In this document: positions 1 to 6,651 of the stretch, piece after piece
Layout: each line of letters starts with the position of its first letter
Numbering within the stretch: position 1 is the stretch's first letter
Assembly (NCBI GenBank): GCA_030583905.1
Contig: CP129481.1
Span: 2,634,136-2,698,135 of the forward strand
DNA length: 64,000 nucleotides
Direction of reading: 5' to 3'
DNA from: Anaerolineales bacterium
Lineage (GTDB): Bacteria > Chloroflexota > Anaerolineae > Anaerolineales > Villigracilaceae
The notes under the pieces: generated by a model
What the model was told of the DNA's origin: nothing
What the model saw: the letters and a program-made list of their open reading frames with translations, nothing else
Databases searched by the model: none
Made by a program: the position numbers and the translations under genes

Positions 1-22
1 GGAAAAATCATCATTTATCCTT

Positions 23-28
23 TATAAT
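23..28 (+). promoter_or_regulatory. -10 element, leaderless-type promoter
   Basis: A perfect TATAAT ends six bases before the ATG at 35, so transcription would begin at or next to the start codon. No Shine-Dalgarno sequence lies between them. The -35 region falls at the window edge and cannot be judged. Confidence 0.5.
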
Positions 29-34
29 AAAGTC

Positions 35-499
35 ATGGCACTCCCCGAACAGCAACAAACCACTCCACACCCCCCTCCGCTCGCACCGGAACAGCTTGCA
101 GAACTCCGTGAGCAGGAAAAGAAACAGAAGCAGATCATGATAGGAATTGTGGCGGGAGTCATCATCCTGCTGGCGTTGCTCGGCTGGGCGATTTATGCCC
201 TGTTGCAACCCGACACCCCCACAGACAAGATCCGCGATGTTTTCATTATTGTCGTGGCGCTTCAATCCCTGCTGATCGGCGTGGCACTGATCGTGCTCAT
301 TGTCCAGCTTGCCAGCCTGATCAACCTGATCCAGAATGAGGTACGCCCGATCCTCAACGCCACCAATGAAACAGTCAACACCCTGCGTGGAACTGCGGAG
401 TTTTTGGGCGAAAATATGGTGGAGCCGGTCATCAAACTTAATGGGTATCTGGCTGGCTTAAAGCGTATGTTAGAATTGCTGGGCATCAAGCCAAAGTAA
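35..499 (+). CDS. Small two-helix membrane protein, function unknown
   Basis: A 154-residue protein. A proline- and glutamine-rich cytosolic N-terminus carries a charged EQEKKQKQ stretch. Hydrophobic segments follow at about residues 35-56 and 68-92. The C-terminal half (NEVRPILNATNETVNTL...) is amphipathic and resembles the DUF948-like helical region often seen beside YtxH proteins. The next gene encodes a YtxH-like protein 47 bases downstream, so the two may form an envelope-associated pair. The start at 35 is supported by the TATAAT just upstream. The specific function is not recognised. Confidence 0.75.
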   Translation: MALPEQQQTTPHPPPLAPEQLAELREQEKKQKQIMIGIVAGVIILLALLGWAIYALLQPDTPTDKIRDVFIIVVALQSLLIGVALIVLIVQLASLINLIQNEVRPILNATNETVNTLRGTAEFLGENMVEPVIKLNGYLAGLKRMLELLGIKPK

Positions 500-546
500 A
501 AAGAAGACCCTAGGGTCTCCCAAACTAAACAAAAAGGAGAAATACC

Positions 547-924
547 ATGTCTGACCGTGATGAATTTGGAGCCTTTCTCGTAGGATTTGTCGTCGGCGGC
601 TTAACCGGCGCCGTGGTTGCCCTGCTCTTTGCCCCGCAAACCGGCGAAGAAACTCGCGCACTGATCAAGGACAAATCCATTGAACTGCGCGACCGTGCCG
701 CACACACCGCTGAAGAAGCGCTTGCGCGCGCCGAAGCCGCAGCCGCTGAAGCCAAGCACCGCGCCGACGAACTTGCAAAGATCGCGCGTGAACGCGCCAG
801 CGAACTTGCCCACGGCGTGCAGGAACGCGCCAGCGGAATTGCACACGAAGTGCAGGAACGCGGCAAAAGCGCCATCGAGGCGGTCCGCAAGACCAAAAAG
901 GGCGGCGACGAAGCCCCCGCATAG
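547..924 (+). CDS. YtxH-domain protein
   Basis: A 125-residue protein with an N-terminal glycine-rich membrane segment (about residues 8-30, ending LFAPQTGEETR), the hallmark of YtxH/general-stress proteins. An alanine/glutamate/arginine-rich helix with coiled-coil character follows to the end (repeated AEAAAAEAKHRADELAK and ERASELAHGVQ-type stretches). A strong AAGGAG ribosome site precedes the ATG. YtxH proteins are small membrane-anchored proteins linked to stress in Firmicutes; the biochemical role is not known. It probably shares a transcript with the membrane protein upstream. The transcript would end at the palindrome at 942-971. Confidence 0.8.
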   Translation: MSDRDEFGAFLVGFVVGGLTGAVVALLFAPQTGEETRALIKDKSIELRDRAAHTAEEALARAEAAAAEAKHRADELAKIARERASELAHGVQERASGIAHEVQERGKSAIEAVRKTKKGGDEAPA

Positions 925-941
925 ACCGCACACCAACAAGG

Positions 942-971
942 CAAGGGTTTGACGAATTCGTCAAACCCTTG
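942..971 (+). terminator. Perfect 30-bp palindrome, probable terminator
   Basis: Two 15-base arms, CAAGGGTTTGACGAA and its exact reverse complement, abut with no spacer, followed by TTTCATTT. It sits between the YtxH gene and the methyltransferase gene. It can form a stem if the centre opens into a small loop. The T-tract is imperfect, so a dispersed repeat or protein-binding site is also possible. Confidence 0.5.
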
Positions 972-979
972 TTTCATTT

Positions 980-1609
980 ATGAACATCATCCAGCGCTTC
1001 ATGCGCTTTTTCTTCAACCTGCTTTACCATCCATTCGCCTTCACCTATGATCTGGTTGCATGGGTTGTCTCGTTCGGCAGGTGGAACGACTGGGTCTTCA
1101 GCATCGTGCCATTCATCAAAGGGACTCGCATTCTCGAGCTTGGTCATGGTCCGGGACATTTGCAGCGCCTCCTTCTCAGCCGAGGCTTGTTCGCAGCCGC
1201 ACTGGACGAATCCAAACAGATGGGCAGGCTCGCAAAATACCGCATCGGCGACTCTGCCAACCTCACGCGCGGACTTGCCCAATCCCTGCCGTACGCCGAC
1301 GAAACGTTCGAGAGTGTCGTTGCCACGTTTCCATCAGAATACATCTTTGATCCGCGGACATTGTCCGAGGTGAGACGAGTTCTCCGAAGCAGTGGCAGGC
1401 TCATCGTCCTGCCTGTGGCGCTCCCGAAGAATCTGTTTTTACGATGGCTGTACAAGGTCACAGGGGAGAGTCCCTCCGAAATAAACGGATTCATCCAACA
1501 CAGATTACAGCAACCATTTGCCACCGCAAATTTTCATGCAGAGATCGAAATGATTGAAGTAAAATCAAGCACACTACTGTTTGTGATCGCAGAGAAAGAG
1601 GAGAAATAA
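980..1609 (+). CDS. Class I SAM-dependent methyltransferase
   Basis: A 209-residue protein with a Rossmann-type methyltransferase core. Motif I is visible as ILELGHGPGHLQ (about residues 50-61), the acidic post-motif as ALDES, and a UbiE/Methyltransf_11-like LPYADETFESVVATFP segment near 105-120. This family transfers a methyl group from S-adenosylmethionine to a small molecule; the substrate is not evident. The N-terminus (FMRFFFNLLYHPFAFTYDLVAWVVSFG, discussed as a hydrophobic stretch at residues 8-34) may sit against the membrane. The stop codon lies one base before the next ATG, so it is probably co-transcribed with the hemolysin III gene. Confidence 0.8.
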   Translation: MNIIQRFMRFFFNLLYHPFAFTYDLVAWVVSFGRWNDWVFSIVPFIKGTRILELGHGPGHLQRLLLSRGLFAAALDESKQMGRLAKYRIGDSANLTRGLAQSLPYADETFESVVATFPSEYIFDPRTLSEVRRVLRSSGRLIVLPVALPKNLFLRWLYKVTGESPSEINGFIQHRLQQPFATANFHAEIEMIEVKSSTLLFVIAEKEEK

Positions 1610-1610
1610 T

Positions 1611-2249
1611 ATGTTAAAGAAACTACGTGAACCGGTGAACAGCCTGACCCACTGGGGCGGGGCGATCCTGGCGCTGATCGGCTTGATCGCCCTGCTCATC
1701 GTCGGCTGGGACACGCCCGCCAAGGTCATTTCATTCGCCATTTACGGCGTGAGCCTGATCTTCATGTTCTCCGCCAGCGCCACGTACCACATGGTGCGTG
1801 TCAAGGACAAGGCGCTGGAGGTCTTCCGCAAAGTGGATCACGCCGCCATCTTCGTTTTGATCGCAGGGACCTACACGCCGTTCTGTGTCAACGCTTTTGA
1901 AGGCTTTTGGAAGTGGGGCATGCTGACCATCATCTGGTCGCTGGCGTTGATCGGCATCGTCGTCAAGATCTTTTACATCGGCGCGCCGCGCTGGCTGAAT
2001 GCGGGTATCTATGTGTTGATGGGCTGGATTAGCGTTGCCGCCGCCGGTCAGATGCTCGCCGCCCTGCCGGCCTGGGTGTTCGCATGGCTCATTGCCGGCG
2101 GCGTGATCTACACGCTTGGCGCGGTCGTTTATGCGACCAAGATCTTTAACTTCAAGCCGGGCGTGTTTGGCTTCCATGAAGTCTGGCATATCTTCGTCCT
2201 GATCGCCGCCGCCGCGCATTATGTGGCTGTGTTTGGAGTGGCGCTCTGA
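1611..2249 (+). CDS. trhA: Hemolysin III family membrane protein (TrhA/YqfA)
   Basis: A 212-residue protein with about seven transmembrane segments and the signature motifs of the hemolysin III/PAQR family. LREPVNSLTHWGG is at the start. SATYHM (about 54-59) and DHAAIF (about 78-83) follow, then FGFHEVWHIFVL near residue 190, with the conserved metal-site histidines. In bacteria the family is linked to membrane homeostasis; the hemolysin name is historical. It starts one base after the methyltransferase stop, indicating an operon. Confidence 0.88.
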   Translation: MLKKLREPVNSLTHWGGAILALIGLIALLIVGWDTPAKVISFAIYGVSLIFMFSASATYHMVRVKDKALEVFRKVDHAAIFVLIAGTYTPFCVNAFEGFWKWGMLTIIWSLALIGIVVKIFYIGAPRWLNAGIYVLMGWISVAAAGQMLAALPAWVFAWLIAGGVIYTLGAVVYATKIFNFKPGVFGFHEVWHIFVLIAAAAHYVAVFGVAL

Positions 2250-2290
2250 CCGATCCGCAAATCCCCCATAACCGCAAGGGAGAAACTTTC

Positions 2291-3025
2291 ATGTTATTCG
2301 GCATCAATCTCACTGAAATCCTGATGTTCCCGCTCAAAGATGCGGAAGCGCGTAAACATTTTCTCATCGCGACGCTGGTCGTATTCGTATCGTTCATCAT
2401 CCCCATCGTCCCATACCTTGCCCTGCTCGGATATGCTGCGCTGATCGCACAGCAAGTGCTGCGCGGCGAAACTCCGCGCATGATCCCCTGGGAAGACTGG
2501 GGCGGCATGCTCACGAACGGACTAAAACTGTTCGGCGCGCGCTTGATCTACTCGCTGCCTATCATCCTTCTGGTCGCGCCGATCATGATCGCAAGCTTTG
2601 TCCTTCCGTTCGTTGCCACAGAAATGAACAGCCGGGATGCAGAAACCCTCGTCATCCTGACATCCCTCGTCATTTTTGGCTCAATGTGTTTCATTGTCCC
2701 GGTCTCGCTGGTGCTTGGTGTGATCATCCCGGTTGCGGAAGTCCACGTTGTCGAAAAAGGCGAGTTCGCCGCCGCATTTCAACTCAAGGCATGGTGGAGC
2801 ATCTTCCGCGCCAATGTGCCCGGCTTCATCGCCGCCATTGTCATCTACTACATCGCCTCCATGCTGCTCGGCATCATCATGCAGATCCTGGTCGCAACGT
2901 TCATACTCGCCTGTCTGCTCATCATCTTCGTCCCCGCCATGACCGCCTACCTCACACTCGTCATGTACGCCGCGGTCGCCATCGCCTACCGGGACGGCAG
3001 GGAAAAACTCGCCCAAACCGCTTAA
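2291..3025 (+). CDS. DUF4013-like integral membrane protein
   Basis: A 244-residue, strongly hydrophobic protein with roughly five to six membrane segments. The N-terminal layout (FPLKDAEARKHFLIATL, then a membrane helix, then GYAALIAQQVLRGE with PWEDWGGMLTNGLK) matches the DUF4013 family. No catalytic motif is visible. The stop is four bases before the next ATG, so it is probably co-transcribed with the alpha/beta hydrolase. Its function is unknown. Confidence 0.75.
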   Translation: MLFGINLTEILMFPLKDAEARKHFLIATLVVFVSFIIPIVPYLALLGYAALIAQQVLRGETPRMIPWEDWGGMLTNGLKLFGARLIYSLPIILLVAPIMIASFVLPFVATEMNSRDAETLVILTSLVIFGSMCFIVPVSLVLGVIIPVAEVHVVEKGEFAAAFQLKAWWSIFRANVPGFIAAIVIYYIASMLLGIIMQILVATFILACLLIIFVPAMTAYLTLVMYAAVAIAYRDGREKLAQTA

Positions 3026-3029
3026 CTCC

Positions 3030-4412
3030 ATGCGACCGCTTGAAATCGTCATTCCCATCCTGCTTGCCGCATACCTGTTGTGGCGGCATCCACGTCCGCA
3101 CCTGACCCGCCTCCTGCCTGCGCTGGGCTTGATCCTCACCCTGATCCATTTCGGCATCGAGGGCTATCGCTGGCAGATGCTTCCACTGTATCTGCTGAAT
3201 TCGATTCTCGCGATCAGCAGCCTGACCAAGATCACAGGCACACAAGATTGGAAGCCCGCCGCTTCCTACTTGACCGTAATTCTGGTTGCGCTCGCGACGG
3301 TTCTACCCGCCCTGCTGCCTGTTCCGCGCATCCCAACCCCGAGCGGACCGTACCAGATCGGCACATCCATTTACGAGATCACCGATACAGCCCGTACGGA
3401 GATCTATTCGGGCAGCGATGAGCCGCGCCGATTCATGGTCCAGGTCTGGTATCCGGCGGATGTAAGTGAAAGCAGCGAACGCGCGCCGTGGATGACGAAC
3501 GCCGAGATCTATGCGCCCGCCATCGCCACCTATATTGACCTGCCATCCTTTTTCCTCGACCACCTTGAACTGGTGGACATCCCTGCCTACAAGGATGCGC
3601 CCGTCGCCGTCCGCGATGGCGGCTTTCCCGTCATCCTTTTCTCACACGGCTGGAACGGATTCAACGCGCAGAATACCGGGCAGGCGTTGGAACTGGCAAG
3701 TCACGGTTTCGTAGTGATCGGCATCCAGCACACTTACGGTGCGGTCATCACTGTTTTCCCCGATGACACGGTCGCGCCAAATAATCCACGCGCCCTGCCC
3801 GAAGACGCAAATGACCCGAACTACGAAGAAGTGGCGCGCGTGTTGGTTGATCAATGGGCGGGAGATATGGCGGAGACGCTGGATGTTTTCTCCGTCCTCG
3901 TTACAGACATAAGAGGTCATTGGTGGGGAAGGCTGGATTTGAACCATGTCGGCGTGTACGGGCACTCGACGGGCGGCGGGGCGGCGATCCAATTCTGCGG
4001 CACAGACCTGCGCTGTAAAGCTGTGCTCGGCATGGATCCGTTCATGCGCCCGGTCTCTGCCGAAGTGATCGAAAACGGCGTGAGCCAGCCGTCGTTCTTC
4101 ATGTTCAGCCAAAGTTGGTCAGACCTTACAGACAGCAAAAACAACAGCCTGTTCAACCAGTTCCATCCAAACACCTCCGACAGCCGCGGCGTGATCAGCA
4201 TCGACGGGACAAAACACTACGATTTCAGCGACCTACCCCTTTTGTCACCCATCGCGCCGCAACTTGGCTTGAAGGGTCCGTTAAACGGCACGCGCGTGAC
4301 GGAGATCGTCAATGCCTATTTGCTGGATTTCTTTGAGATGACGTTGAAGGGGGAACCTTCTGATCTTTTTACAGGCTCCAGCCCCTATGCGGAAGTAAAA
4401 TTCCTGAAGTAG
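3030..4412 (+). CDS. Membrane-anchored alpha/beta hydrolase (PAF-acetylhydrolase-like)
   Basis: A 460-residue protein. Three or four hydrophobic N-terminal segments (to about residue 100) are followed by an alpha/beta-hydrolase domain. FMVQVWYPAD, PVILFSHGWNG (oxyanion region, about 205-215) and the nucleophile elbow GVYGHSTGGGA (about 308-318) are present. The acid and histidine are likely in VLGMDPFMRP and GTKHYDFSD. This arrangement fits platelet-activating-factor acetylhydrolase or chlorophyllase-like esterases. The catalytic domain would face outside if the helices anchor it. The substrate is not evident. Confidence 0.78.
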   Translation: MRPLEIVIPILLAAYLLWRHPRPHLTRLLPALGLILTLIHFGIEGYRWQMLPLYLLNSILAISSLTKITGTQDWKPAASYLTVILVALATVLPALLPVPRIPTPSGPYQIGTSIYEITDTARTEIYSGSDEPRRFMVQVWYPADVSESSERAPWMTNAEIYAPAIATYIDLPSFFLDHLELVDIPAYKDAPVAVRDGGFPVILFSHGWNGFNAQNTGQALELASHGFVVIGIQHTYGAVITVFPDDTVAPNNPRALPEDANDPNYEEVARVLVDQWAGDMAETLDVFSVLVTDIRGHWWGRLDLNHVGVYGHSTGGGAAIQFCGTDLRCKAVLGMDPFMRPVSAEVIENGVSQPSFFMFSQSWSDLTDSKNNSLFNQFHPNTSDSRGVISIDGTKHYDFSDLPLLSPIAPQLGLKGPLNGTRVTEIVNAYLLDFFEMTLKGEPSDLFTGSSPYAEVKFLK

Positions 4413-4415
4413 GAT

Positions 4416-4514
4416 TACGGAAAGACGGTAACTTTTCCTGCCCGAACCAGGCGGTCACCCGCGCCCAGATGGCGGTCTTTCTGCAACGCACCTTTAACCT
4501 GCCGATGCCGTAGA
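4416..4514 (+). pseudogene. Remnant of an S-layer homology (SLH) domain
   Basis: In one frame the sequence reads KDGNFSCPNQ AVTRAQMAVFLQRTFNLPMP then stop. This is the ending of many extracellular proteins with C-terminal SLH domains (conserved VTRAQMAVFL). No start codon or upstream part of the domain is present, because the hydrolase gene ends at 4412. The stretch is therefore a leftover 3' end of a deleted or displaced gene. Confidence 0.6.
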
Positions 4515-4525
4515 GACTTTGCTCT

Positions 4526-4553
4526 TGACAACCCATCCCTCTCTCATGTAAAC
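4526..4553 (+). promoter_or_regulatory. Promoter of the ABC-exporter leader
   Basis: A consensus -35 TTGACA (4526-4531), a 16-base spacer and a -10-like TGTAAA (4548-4553) place the start of transcription near 4560. That is about 35 bases before the leader ORF. Confidence 0.6.
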
Positions 4554-4595
4554 TCGTGTCCGTACCGAAATCCTATAGAAAGGAGCGCACTTCCA

Positions 4596-4667
4596 ATGAT
4601 CTACCATATCACCAAATCCAACCGAAAATTGAATCCATCTCGAAGTGCGCCTATTAACCGTTTGTAA
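4596..4667 (+). CDS. Leader peptide ORF, 23 aa
   Basis: The ORF encodes MIYHITKSNRKLNPSRSAPI then NRL, followed by TAA. The ATG is preceded at a suitable distance by AAAGGAG (4579-4585). The peptide is basic, has no signal or membrane segment, and resembles no protein known to me. It lies between a good promoter and an intrinsic terminator, followed by two ABC exporter genes. The likely role is a cis-acting leader whose translation controls readthrough, like BmrB ahead of BmrCD in Bacillus. It shows no run of a single regulatory codon, so ribosome stalling by a drug is more plausible than amino-acid starvation. Confidence 0.5.
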   Translation: MIYHITKSNRKLNPSRSAPINRL

Positions 4668-4690
4668 CGGTTCAAACTCTGTGTCTCTCC

Positions 4691-4720
4691 AAAACACGGC
4701 GCACCTGCGCCGTGTTTTTT
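4691..4720 (+). terminator. Intrinsic terminator inside the exporter leader
   Basis: A 12-bp perfect stem, AAAACACGGCGC with GCGCCGTGTTTT, has a four-base loop ACCT and ends in six T residues. It lies between the leader ORF and the first exporter gene, so it must be read through or bypassed for exporter expression. Confidence 0.85.
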
Positions 4721-4749
4721 ATTGACCATCGATAGCCTGGCAAAAACAT

Positions 4750-6495
4750 ATGAACCTATCACTAAGATCTTACTGGAACCTGCTCTCCGACCACATCCGC
4801 CCTCAACGCGGACGGTTCATCCTGCTTGCCGCAATGCTCTTTGGCAGCATTGGTTTGCGCATCTTCGCCCCGCAGATCATGCGCCGCTTTATCGATTCTG
4901 CGCTGGCGGGTGAAGCACTGCAAACCCTCACATGGACAGCCATTGCCTTTATCAGCGTGGCGTTGATCCAGCAGGGCGTCCATATCGGCGTGACCTGGCT
5001 CGGTGAAAATGTCGCCTGGACCGCCACCAACGCCCTGCGCGCCGAACTGGCGGAACGCGCCCTGCACCTCGACATGAAATTCCACAACGACCACACACCC
5101 GGCGAATTGATCGAACGCATTGACGGCGATGTGACCGAACTGGCGACCTTCTTCTCGCAGTTCGCGCTGAATCTTGTCGCGAACGGACTCCTGCTCATCG
5201 GTATTCTAGGAGCTTTGTTCCTCGAAGACTGGCGCGCAGGGCTGGCATTCACCGTCTACTCCATCCTCACGGTCGGAATTCTCAGCCGCCTGAGAAATAT
5301 CGCCATCCCGCACCAAAAGGCAAGGCGCGAAGCCGAAGCGCAATACTACGGCTTCATCGAAGAACAACTGGCAGGCACCGAAGACATCCGCTCCAGCGGC
5401 GCGGTGGACTTCTCCATCCGTGAACTCTTCCGCCACCAAAGCGTCATTCTCGGTCATAACCGCAAGGCGCACTTCAAACGCTGGATCATGGAGAACTCGA
5501 TGGGTCTCGCGCTTACCACAGGCACGCTGCTCGCCGTCACCAGCGGCTACTGGCTCTTCACCGCAAGCGTCATCACCATCGGCACGGTCTATCTCTTCGT
5601 GCATTACCTCAGCCTGCTCGAAGAACCGTTCTGGGCAATGACCCACGAGATCGAAAGTTTCCAGACCATCGGCGCGTGCGTCGAACGGCTGACCGAATTC
5701 CGCACGTTCACACCTGAAGACAAAACCGAAACGGGAACAGAGATCAACGCGCATCCGCTCGCATTGACGTTCAACGACGTGACCTTTGCCTATAACGGCG
5801 GCGACTCCGTCCTCTCCCGCCTCTCATTCGACCTCAAACCCGGCTCTGTTCTCGGACTGCTCGGACGCACGGGCAGCGGAAAGACCACGCTCGGACGCCT
5901 GGTCTTCCGTCTGTATGACGTGAGATCGGGAGCCATCAAAGTCAACAACGTGGATCTGCGCAACACAAATCTCGACTCCCTGCGCCGCAACATCGCCATC
6001 GTCACACAGGATGTACAGTTATTCCGCGCCTCCATCCGCGACAACCTGACCTTCTTCGACCGTTCGATCTCGGACGAAAGCATCATTGCCGCACTCGAAA
6101 AATTGGAGATGGGCGATTGGTATCGCAGCCTGCCCAAAGGCTTGGACACGGAACTCGAAGCAGGATCAAGATCACTGTCCGCGGGTGAGGCGCAATTGCT
6201 GGCTTTCACACGGGTCTTTTTGCGAAATCCAGGTCTGGTCATTCTCGATGAAGCCTCATCCCGCCTTGACCCTGCCACAGAACACAAACTCGAACGCGCC
6301 ATGGACATACTTCTCAAAGACCGCACCGCCATCATCATTGCACACCGCCTGCACACCATCCACCGCGCGGACGAGATCATGATCCTGGAAAAAGGCAACG
6401 TCATCGAATATGGGCACCGCGCGCAGCTCGCCGCAGACCCCGCCACGCGCTTCCATCAACTCCTCCAGACCGGCATGGAAGAAGTGCTGGCGTAA
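4750..6495 (+). CDS. ABC exporter half-transporter, subunit 1
   Basis: A 581-residue ABC exporter with an N-terminal six-helix membrane domain (to about residue 310) and a C-terminal ATPase. Walker A is GRTGSGKTT (about 372-380), the Q-loop VTQDVQLF, the signature LSAGE (about 476, altered from LSGGQ), Walker B LVILDEASS with the catalytic Glu (about 497-504), and the switch His in IAHRLHT. It pairs with the next gene as a heterodimer. Its altered signature would face the Walker site of subunit 2, which is also altered. No clear ribosome site precedes the ATG. Such pairs typically export drugs or lipids; the substrate is unknown. Confidence 0.88.
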   Translation: MNLSLRSYWNLLSDHIRPQRGRFILLAAMLFGSIGLRIFAPQIMRRFIDSALAGEALQTLTWTAIAFISVALIQQGVHIGVTWLGENVAWTATNALRAELAERALHLDMKFHNDHTPGELIERIDGDVTELATFFSQFALNLVANGLLLIGILGALFLEDWRAGLAFTVYSILTVGILSRLRNIAIPHQKARREAEAQYYGFIEEQLAGTEDIRSSGAVDFSIRELFRHQSVILGHNRKAHFKRWIMENSMGLALTTGTLLAVTSGYWLFTASVITIGTVYLFVHYLSLLEEPFWAMTHEIESFQTIGACVERLTEFRTFTPEDKTETGTEINAHPLALTFNDVTFAYNGGDSVLSRLSFDLKPGSVLGLLGRTGSGKTTLGRLVFRLYDVRSGAIKVNNVDLRNTNLDSLRRNIAIVTQDVQLFRASIRDNLTFFDRSISDESIIAALEKLEMGDWYRSLPKGLDTELEAGSRSLSAGEAQLLAFTRVFLRNPGLVILDEASSRLDPATEHKLERAMDILLKDRTAIIIAHRLHTIHRADEIMILEKGNVIEYGHRAQLAADPATRFHQLLQTGMEEVLA

Positions 6496-6501
6496 GAACT
6501 C

Positions 6502-6544
6502 GGTGGTTGAGTAGGCGGCGTTTGTCCGCCGTATCGAAACCACC
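6502..6544 (+). repeat. Dispersed repeat R2, copy 1
   Basis: The element begins GGTGGTTGAGTAG and ends GTATCGAAACCACC, with a GGCGG...CCGCC core that can pair. It is present in the opposite orientation at 6579-6624 and degenerate at 8471-8509, so it is a small dispersed family. Confidence 0.7.
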
Positions 6545-6578
6545 GCTTTGAATCAAACGACTTATTCGCATGTGCGTT

Positions 6579-6624
6579 GTGGTTTCGATACGCCCTTCGC
6601 TTCGCTTCGGGCTACTCAACCACC
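6579..6624 (-). repeat. Dispersed repeat R2, copy 2 (inverted)
   Basis: GTGGTTTCGATAC at one end and CTACTCAACCACC at the other are exact reverse complements of the ends of the copy at 6502-6544. The two copies can therefore form one large stem between the exporter genes. Confidence 0.7.
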
Positions 6625-6651
6625 GATGAAAGATTGAAACAGGAATTCAAC

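Larger units (their letters stand above)
4585..4720 (+). promoter_or_regulatory. Candidate attenuator upstream of the ABC exporter
   Basis: Four segments can pair in two exclusive ways. Segment 1 GCGCACTTC (4585-4593, overlapping the leader's ribosome site) is an exact complement of segment 2 GAAGTGCGC (4642-4650). Segment 2 extended, GTGCGCC (4645-4651), also complements segment 3 GGCGCAC (4698-4704), which is the 5' arm of the terminator. A small hairpin AACCGT/ACGGTT (4656-4672) encloses the leader stop codon. The 1:2 pairing leaves the terminator free; the 2:3 pairing would disrupt it. Pairings were read directly; the mechanism is inferred. Confidence 0.55.

Noticed and set aside
4722..4913. 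Alternative TTG-started ORF before the exporter
   Set aside because: It is out of frame with the ABC gene, short, has no ribosome site and starts at the terminator's T-tract.
6577..6651. N-terminal extension of exporter subunit 2
   Set aside because: The stretch is the coding shadow of repeat R2, and a better start with AGGAA lies at 6652.
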